From NCBI RefSeq assembly GCF_014534655.1, contig NZ_JACVVD010000011.1, positions 168,952 to 232,951 on the forward strand: a DNA stretch of 64,000 nucleotides, read 5' to 3'. The notes below the pieces were generated by a model that was given only the letters and a program-made list of their open reading frames with translations, was not told the DNA's origin and ran no database searches. The translations under genes were made by a program, and so were the position numbers. The DNA comes from Paenibacillus sedimenti (GTDB taxonomy: Bacteria > Bacillota > Bacilli > Paenibacillales > NBRC-103111). Shown here piece by piece: positions 58,836 to 64,000 of this stretch (its first letter is position 1; the number at the start of each line of letters is the position of its first letter).

Positions 58836-60134
58836 TTATGGATTGCTTTTGCGAAATTCTTGCGGAGTCAGCCCAACATGCCGTTTAAACATTTTGTTAA
58901 AATGAGGGATATCACCATAACCAACCAAAGAGGAAATATCACTTATTTTAATATTAGTGGAAGTTAACAGCAGCTTCGCTTTATCCATTCTTTTCTTAAG
59001 AATGTATTCCGATAACGAACAGTTTGTTTCTTTGCGAAACAATCGTGATAAATAGGCCGAATTGAAATGTACATGCTCCGCAATCTGTTCTCTACTGATC
59101 TCTTCATGCAAATGCTCGTCAATGTAATCGTATATTTTTTGGATGACAGATGCTTGCTCTTTATCTTCTACTTGCATCATGTCCGTCCCTAGAGAAACAA
59201 TGCGCTGTGACCACAAATTAAATTGCGCTAGCACTTTGTTGGATTGGGTGACATTGCTGCGTTCCATTTCTAGAAGTGATACATACGTTTTTAGCAGATT
59301 AGGGAACGTTTCGACTGTCCCCACGTAACAGGACAAATGACAGTAAAAGTAATGGTTGCAAGCGGTCAAGTAGCTTTCACAACGATTTGTAACATCCTCT
59401 ACATCCATATATTCATCTTGTCTTTTATAAAGTAACACAAGATTATGTCCTCTCCGGTCTTGAATGACACATCCGCGATCTCCTTTTACAATTAACTCAG
59501 AAGCCGCGTTTCGCAGCGCATACTCCATAATCTCCCCCTCACGTACTGTTAACTCCTTTTGCCACATTTCAACACTTACTAAAATAGGCAGTATTGAAGT
59601 GTCAGGCGATAAGTTTAATTGATATTTGGTAATAAGCTGTTCTAATTGTATTTCCGAGAGAGACATCCGATTTGAAAAAAATTCCTGCCAAAATCTTTCC
59701 TCCATGAGTGGTTTATGTGATTCAAATAATGAAGAATATTTTTTGGATGTCCGATCAACAATAAGCTTTTGCAAAACACGACTAACAACAGCCTTCAATT
59801 CTTCAAAATCAACAGGCTTCAACAAATAATCAAAACTGCCTAGGTGAAGGGCTGTCCTTGCATAACTAAAGTCAGCATGACCTGTTACAAAAATCGTTTC
59901 CGTCTGGGGATAATTTACTTTTATCCATTCTAATAGTTCTAGGCCATTGCTTGCAGGCATTTCTATGTCACAAATTACGATATCTACTTTGGATAAAGAA
60001 AACCGTTCTTTGGCTTCCTCTGCATTAAACGCCTCAAACACTTCTGAAATGTTTTCCTGTGACCAATCAATGCCTTGAGTGATACCTTTTACAGCGTATA
60101 ATTCATCATCCACGACCAACAAGTTATACATCAT
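58836..60134 (-). CDS. YesN-type response regulator with AraC HTH
   Basis: A 432-residue regulator. The receiver shows D9/D10 and phosphoacceptor D56 (DIVICDIEMPASNGLELLEW), then a middle region of about 200 residues, and a C-terminal AraC double HTH: EEISREQIAEHVHFNSAYLS, ISDISSLVGYGDIPHFNKMF and KRHVGLTPQEFRKS. The ATG at 60134 (with GAGGAG) overlaps the YesM-like kinase stop by 11 bp. It should activate the downstream CUT1 importer genes. Confidence 0.93.
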   Translation of the reverse strand: MMYNLLVVDDELYAVKGITQGIDWSQENISEVFEAFNAEEAKERFSLSKVDIVICDIEMPASNGLELLEWIKVNYPQTETIFVTGHADFSYARTALHLGSFDYLLKPVDFEELKAVVSRVLQKLIVDRTSKKYSSLFESHKPLMEERFWQEFFSNRMSLSEIQLEQLITKYQLNLSPDTSILPILVSVEMWQKELTVREGEIMEYALRNAASELIVKGDRGCVIQDRRGHNLVLLYKRQDEYMDVEDVTNRCESYLTACNHYFYCHLSCYVGTVETFPNLLKTYVSLLEMERSNVTQSNKVLAQFNLWSQRIVSLGTDMMQVEDKEQASVIQKIYDYIDEHLHEEISREQIAEHVHFNSAYLSRLFRKETNCSLSEYILKKRMDKAKLLLTSTNIKISDISSLVGYGDIPHFNKMFKRHVGLTPQEFRKSNP

Positions 60135-61878
60135 AATTCTCCTCATTTACCGAATAGCTTAAGGGAATACCTAATTTAATTTCAGCGCCTTTTTCTATTC
60201 TGTTGTTAAACAACAATTTCGCTCTTCCTTTATATCTGATACGCTGCCTTTTCATTACATTTTGGATGCCTAAATGGTCTTCTATTAGCAACTCATTCTC
60301 ATAAGTGCCTTCTTTCAGCTTTTTTAACAAAGTCTCGGGAAATCCAACGCCGCTGTCACTGACTTCGATCCATAAAAACTCATCCGGAGCTTGCTCATCC
60401 GCAGTTACAATAATTCGAACCGTAAACATTTCTCTGCGGTCAGTAAATCCGTGAATGATGCTATTCTCAACAAAAGTTTGTATCGTTAAAGGTAAAACAA
60501 TATAATTCCGATATCGATCCGGCAGTTCAATCTCATAAACGAGTTGATTAGGAAATCGCAGTTTCTGGATCTCCAAATAATTTTGAGTATGCTTGATTTC
60601 AGCTTCAAGTGTGACGGTGCCTTGCTTAGTCTGCATAATAAAACGGAAATATTCAGCTAAATGCTGTGTCATTTTTTGGATCAAGGCATATTCTTTTATA
60701 GCTGCCAGACTATAAATAATATTTAGTGAATTTAAATAAAAATGCGGTCGGATTTGCACCTGCAGCAAACCGAATTCAGCCTCCTGCGTACGAATCTTCT
60801 CCTCATACACGTCTATTTTCAAACGGGAAATTTCAGTGACCATATTGTTAAACGTACTTATCAAAAAGGAAAATTCACTGGAATGATTTTCATTCAATCG
60901 AATGTTTAAATCCCCTTGCATAATACGCTTCATCCCGCGCATCAAAGTATTCATTGGCTTCAATAAGACACTTCGCAGAAAATATACGTAAAAAAGCAGA
61001 ATCAATATTCCACCCAACGGGATGATATATACGGCTAACTGAAAGAATGGGAGATGCTTCAGCATATTCCCTTCGGGAATCATTACTGTATACTTTATGT
61101 CAGCAACTTCAGCAGAAACTCCGATTAGCAGGTATTTAGTGTCCTCTTTAGGAACGGAAACGATTTGGTAAGTATTTTTAAGCTTGGGCACTGCAGCAAC
61201 GGCTGCGCTCAGCTTTGATTCTTCAAGTTTCGTACTTGATGCAATTGTCCCATTCTTGGAAATGATGACTGCACCACCGGTTGCCCCCATATCCAAAAAT
61301 CGTAAAGATTCAACCAAGCTATCTGTATTAACAACCGCTCCAGAAATCAGATTATTTGTAAGTCGCATGGTTTTCATCAAGAAAGTACGATCTTCAAAAT
61401 GAATAACCTGCCATATAGGTGTGTCGATAACTTTCCCGCTTGCAATCTCATTTGGAACAGTTTCTGTGATCAGACGCTCTTGCTGATAATAATCTCGCTT
61501 GGTTACAAAAGTCGCGTCTTGTGTTTGCACATTAAAAAGAAATATAGTATCCATCAGAAAAAATTTATTTAGGTCTGTTTGGAAACGATTAACGACCCGT
61601 CTTTTAGTAAGCAAATAATCATCCGTACCGTATATAAGATCATTAAGTTGATTAATGTCAACTTCATTGTTCCATAAATCATAAAGATAAGTATTCGTTT
61701 CAAGAAATATTTGATCTATTTGCTTTACATGCTGCGCTAGTAAATTGCTGTTTGTTTTGGAGACTTGCTCTCTCACGACATTCGTGGCATATAAATTGTT
61801 AAATAACAAGAAAACAATTAACGGTATAATGATCATCATAAAGCCAGCTACGAATTTAAAACGTAAAGATTTTCTCAT
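60124..61878 (-). CDS. YesM-type sensor histidine kinase
   Basis: A 584-residue kinase. An N-terminal helix (FVAGFMMIIIPLIVFLLFNN) and a second one (FQLAVYIIPLGGILILLFYV) enclose a dCache-like external sensor of about 260 residues. HAMP follows, then His_kinase with LQVQIRPHFYLNSLNIIYSL and HATPase motifs (FVENSIIHGFTDRREMF, DSGVGFPETLL). ATG 61878 has GGGGGAAGG. It probably senses extracellular sugar with the importer's binding protein and signals to YesN. Confidence 0.92.
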   Translation of the reverse strand: MRKSLRFKFVAGFMMIIIPLIVFLLFNNLYATNVVREQVSKTNSNLLAQHVKQIDQIFLETNTYLYDLWNNEVDINQLNDLIYGTDDYLLTKRRVVNRFQTDLNKFFLMDTIFLFNVQTQDATFVTKRDYYQQERLITETVPNEIASGKVIDTPIWQVIHFEDRTFLMKTMRLTNNLISGAVVNTDSLVESLRFLDMGATGGAVIISKNGTIASSTKLEESKLSAAVAAVPKLKNTYQIVSVPKEDTKYLLIGVSAEVADIKYTVMIPEGNMLKHLPFFQLAVYIIPLGGILILLFYVYFLRSVLLKPMNTLMRGMKRIMQGDLNIRLNENHSSEFSFLISTFNNMVTEISRLKIDVYEEKIRTQEAEFGLLQVQIRPHFYLNSLNIIYSLAAIKEYALIQKMTQHLAEYFRFIMQTKQGTVTLEAEIKHTQNYLEIQKLRFPNQLVYEIELPDRYRNYIVLPLTIQTFVENSIIHGFTDRREMFTVRIIVTADEQAPDEFLWIEVSDSGVGFPETLLKKLKEGTYENELLIEDHLGIQNVMKRQRIRYKGRAKLLFNNRIEKGAEIKLGIPLSYSVNEENYDV

Positions 61879-62054
61879 ATCCTTCCCCCTTCCATGAGCC
61901 ATCAGAAAAAACGAAGCTTAAAATATTTCGCTTTGTTTTTACATTTTCCTTTATAAATGTAAAAAAAACATCTAAACCGATAATAGTACGCAATAAATCA
62001 GGCAAAGAGACTGTAAATTGGCAATTGTATAAGCTCGTCCCGCCCAACTAAAAC

Positions 62055-62102
62055 AACATAAGCTCTTAAGATCCGTTTATTCGAATCTTAAGAGCTTATG
62101 TT
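62055..62102 (-). terminator. Terminator of the tRNA array
   Basis: An 18-bp perfect stem (62055-62072 with 62085-62102) and a 12-nt loop, followed on the minus strand by GTTTTAG. It lies 10 bp after the last tRNA. Confidence 0.88.
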
Positions 62103-62111
62103 ATTTAGTCA

Positions 62112-62190
62112 TACCGGCGAGAGGACTCGAACCTCCACGGTTTCCCACTCGATTTTGAGTCGAGCGCGTCTGCCATTCCGCCACGCCGGC
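62112..62190 (-). tRNA. tRNA-Leu (CAA)
   Basis: Cloverleaf with anticodon stem CTCGA/TCGAG and loop CTCAAAA, and a short class II variable arm (TGGGAAACCGT). No encoded CCA. Last gene of the array. Confidence 0.9.
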
Positions 62191-62208
62191 ATATTAAATT
62201 AAAAAATA

Positions 62209-62297
62209 TGGTGCCGAAGACCAGACTTGAACTGGTACGGTAGTCACCTACCGCAGGATTTTAAGTCCTGTGCGTCTGCCGATTCCGCCACTCCGGC
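62209..62297 (-). tRNA. tRNA-Leu (TAA)
   Basis: Anticodon loop CTTAAAA in stem CAGGA/TCCTG, class II long variable arm, CCA encoded. Confidence 0.93.
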
Positions 62298-62304
62298 TTA
62301 TTAG

Positions 62305-62378
62305 TGGAGGCGCCACCCAGACTCGAACTGGGGGTAAAGCTTTTGCAGAGCTCTGCCTTACCACTTGGCTATGGCGCC
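62305..62378 (-). tRNA. tRNA-Cys (GCA)
   Basis: Acceptor GGCGCC with its complement; anticodon loop CTGCAAA; CCA encoded. Confidence 0.93.
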
Positions 62379-62389
62379 TTATTCATAAA

Positions 62390-62464
62390 TGGAGCGGAAG
62401 ACGGGATTCGAACCCGCGACCCTCGCCTTGGCAAGGCGATGCTCTACCCCTGAGCCACTTCCGC
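62390..62464 (-). tRNA. tRNA-Gly (GCC)
   Basis: Acceptor GCGGAAG; anticodon loop TTGCCAA; CCA encoded. Confidence 0.93.
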
Positions 62465-62478
62465 ATATTAAAATTATA

Positions 62479-62550
62479 CTGGGGATCAAGGATTCGAACC
62501 TTGGCATGACGGAGTCAAAGTCCGTTGCCTTACCGCTTGGCTAATCCCCA
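62479..62550 (-). tRNA. tRNA-Gln (TTG)
   Basis: Acceptor TGGGGAT with discriminator G; anticodon loop CTTTGAC; CCA not encoded. Confidence 0.92.
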
Positions 62551-62569
62551 CTATGTAGGATTTGAAAAG

Positions 62570-62646
62570 TGGGGCGATCGATGGGACTTGAACCCACGAA
62601 TGCTGGAGCCACAGACCAGTGCGTTAACCCCTTCGCCACGACCGCC
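62570..62646 (-). tRNA. tRNA-His (GTG)
   Basis: Anticodon loop CTGTGGC. The acceptor has eight pairs, including the extra G(-1) opposite C73 that marks bacterial tRNA-His; CCA encoded. Confidence 0.93.
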
Positions 62647-62659
62647 ACAGTTTAATAAA

Positions 62660-62733
62660 TGGCAGGGGCAGCAGGAATCGAACCCACACCAAAGGTTTTG
62701 GAGACCTTTGTTCTACCTTTAAACTATGCCCCT
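62660..62733 (-). tRNA. tRNA-Trp (CCA)
   Basis: Acceptor AGGGGCA with discriminator G; anticodon loop CTCCAAA; CCA encoded. Confidence 0.93.
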
Positions 62734-62743
62734 ATGGATGAAA

Positions 62744-62825
62744 TGGAGGCTGATGGATTCGAACCACCGAACTCGGAGAGAGCAGATTTACAGTCTGCCG
62801 TGTTTAGCCACTTCACTAAGCCTCC
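62744..62825 (-). tRNA. tRNA-Tyr (GTA)
   Basis: Class II tRNA; acceptor GGAGGCT; anticodon loop CTGTAAA in stem GCAGA/TCTGC; CCA not encoded. Confidence 0.92.
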
Positions 62826-62834
62826 ATATTGCAG

Positions 62835-62907
<73 letters not shown>

Positions 62908-62922
62908 ATATGAAACTTTCAA

Positions 62923-62998
<76 letters not shown>

Positions 62999-63014
62999 TT
63001 ACATTTGTTAAAAA

Positions 63015-63091
63015 TGGCGGAGCCGACGGGATTCGAACCCGCGGTCTCCTGCGTGACAGGCAGGCATGTTAGGCCTCTACACCACGGCTCC
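63015..63091 (-). tRNA. tRNA-Asp (GTC)
   Basis: Acceptor GGAGCCG with discriminator G; anticodon loop CTGTCAC; CCA encoded. Confidence 0.93.
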
Positions 63092-63108
63092 ACACTAGTT
63101 ATCCTCTT

Positions 63109-63117
63109 AGTATACCA
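63109..63117 (-). promoter_or_regulatory. Candidate internal extended -10 promoter in the tRNA array
   Basis: Leftward TGGTATACT (TGn plus TATACT) lies between the fMet and Asp tRNA genes. It could start a shorter transcript of the last eleven tRNAs. No good -35 is seen. Confidence 0.35.
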
Positions 63118-63140
63118 CAGTTTCATAGTAATTGGGAGGT

Positions 63141-63217
<77 letters not shown>

Positions 63218-63297
63218 TCATTGAAAAATTGTTCTATAGGCCCCCGAAAAAGAAATCGGCGTTGCTACAAAGCTTTGCTTCACTTTTTTGGGATCTA

Positions 63298-63373
63298 TGG
63301 TGGAGGCTGACGGGATCGAACCGCCGACCCTCTGCTTGTAAGGCAGATGCTCTCCCAGCTGAGCTAAGCCTCC
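63298..63373 (-). tRNA. tRNA-Val (TAC)
   Basis: Acceptor GGAGGCT; anticodon loop CTTACAA; CCA encoded. The 80-bp spacer before the fMet gene (63218-63297) holds an AT-rich inverted repeat of unknown role. Confidence 0.93.
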
Positions 63374-63393
63374 ATGGGATACAAAAACTAAAT

Positions 63394-63467
63394 GGTGACC
63401 CGTAGGGGATTCGAACCCCTGTTACCTCCGTGAAAGGGAGGTGTCTTAACCCCTTGACCAACGGGCC
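63394..63467 (-). tRNA. tRNA-Glu (TTC)
   Basis: Acceptor GGCCCGT; anticodon loop CTTTCAC in stem CCTCC/GGAGG; CCA encoded. Confidence 0.93.
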
Positions 63468-63496
63468 TTGTTATTATGTTATGGGGTGTGAAGTAG

Positions 63497-63588
63497 TGGC
63501 GGAGAGAGAGGGATTCGAACCCTCGAGACGCTTGTGACGCCTACACGATTTCCAATCGTGCTCCTTCGGCCAGCTCGGACACCTCTCC
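63497..63588 (-). tRNA. tRNA-Ser (GGA)
   Basis: Class II tRNA with long variable arm; anticodon loop TTGGAAA in stem CACGA/TCGTG; CCA encoded. Confidence 0.93.
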
Positions 63589-63591
63589 ATA

Positions 63592-63667
63592 TGGCTCCCC
63601 GAACAGGACTCGAACCTGTGACAACTCGATTAACAGTCGAGTGCTCTACCAACTGAGCTATCAGGGA
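63592..63667 (-). tRNA. tRNA-Asn (GTT)
   Basis: Acceptor TCCCTGA; anticodon loop CTGTTAA; CCA encoded. First tRNA after the 23S gene. Confidence 0.93.
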
Positions 63668-63790
63668 ACAATAAACAATAGTTCATTCAAGGCTTGCGCC
63701 CTGAAAACTAGATACGAAACTTGCGTAAAGCGTGAGTATTGCAGTGCTACGTATGTATACGTAGATGCTTACCTCTAATTGAGGTGTATT
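63668..63790 (-). other. 23S-tRNA spacer without a 5S gene
   Basis: The 123 bp hold a leftward TAGTTTTCAGGG element of the kind found in Bacillales rRNA spacers, an 18-bp imperfect palindrome CTACGTATGTATACGTAG (63748-63765) and a hairpin ACCTCTAATTGAGGT. These are probably RNase processing sites. Nothing resembling 5S rRNA is present. Confidence 0.7.
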
Positions 63791-64000
63791 GGTTAAGCCC
63801 TCGACCGATTAGTATTCGTCAGCTGCATGCATTGCTGCACTTCCACCTCGAACCTATCAACCTCGTCGTCTACAAGGGGTCTTACATACTGGGAAATCTC
63901 ATCTTGAGGGGGGCTTCACGCTTAGATGCTTTCAGCGCTTATCCCCTCCGTACATAGCTACCCAGCGATGCCTCTGGCGAGACAACTGGTACACCAGCGG
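63791..64000 (-). rRNA. rrl: 23S ribosomal RNA, 3' end (partial)
   Basis: On the minus strand the sequence ends with the conserved 23S 3' terminus (AATCGGTCGAGGGCTTAACC), preceded by other highly conserved 23S blocks up to the window edge. Only about 210 nt are inside the window. The exact mature 3' end is approximate. Confidence 0.95.

Overview
The window looks like a chromosomal segment of a spore-forming Bacillales bacterium, most likely Paenibacillus or a close relative. The evidence is an sspI small acid-soluble spore protein gene with a sigma-G-like promoter, Spo0M, a CotSA-like glycosyltransferase with a YheC/D-type ATP-grasp protein, YjcZ-like micropeptides, a LiaFSR system, LplB/LplC-type transport with YesM/YesN, and a 16-gene tRNA array in the order I recall for Bacillus subtilis trnD. 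Gene starts were reassigned by Shine-Dalgarno spacing, and many are GTG or TTG.

Layout. 1-5970: a Fur-controlled iron locus. Rightward are two FecCD permeases; leftward are a siderophore-binding lipoprotein, a small LuxR-type regulator, sbnA, sbnB (L-2,3-diaminopropionate synthesis) and the first 30 codons of an MFS exporter. Two near-consensus Fur boxes are visible and no ATPase gene is present. 5972-16376: a LytS sensor kinase whose LytR partner survives only as a stub, a DM13 protein, a DUF2935-like/superoxide dismutase fusion, an aldo/keto reductase, a GH95 glycosidase, a 5'-truncated SDR pseudogene, a SpoU/TrmH methyltransferase and KtrA/C. 16481-21665: sspI, an MtnX-like phosphatase, and a LacI/Gfo-Idh-MocA/ThuA/Gfo-Idh-MocA operon with a palindromic operator. 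21849-30903: a GGDEF-EAL protein with a degenerate GGDEF motif, the YheCD/CotSA pair, prfC, a Tat-type phosphoesterase, zwf, a Gly/Tyr-rich small protein and a GNAT enzyme.

31074-38389: an unknown protein, a cysK scar, then an envelope-stress cluster transcribed leftward (PspA/LiaH-like, liaF, liaS, liaR, lepB). A c-di-AMP (ydaO-class) riboswitch precedes a secreted 3D-domain protein, followed by a polysaccharide deacetylase. 38533-47962: an Eis-like acetyltransferase, two YjcZ-like micropeptides, a molybdenum cofactor operon led by a fused cytochrome-b/molybdopterin oxidoreductase (then MOSC, mobA, moaA, moeA), Spo0M, a YkgJ-like protein, a methionine-rich copper-amine-oxidase-like protein and a DUF2269 protein. 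48088-55104: a two-component system, an MFS transporter, a SANT-like protein, an alpha/beta hydrolase, a ROK regulator, a methyltransferase and a third YjcZ-like peptide. 55185-61878: a YesM/YesN-controlled CUT1 sugar importer without ATPase. 62055-64000: sixteen tRNAs and the 3' end of a 23S rRNA, with no 5S gene between them.

I saw no CRISPR array, prophage or intact insertion sequence. The points most worth a second look are the fused Moco oxidoreductase, the c-di-AMP switch on a 3D-domain protein, the Met-rich secreted protein, the liaS tail duplication, and the gene scars (lytR, SDR, cysK).
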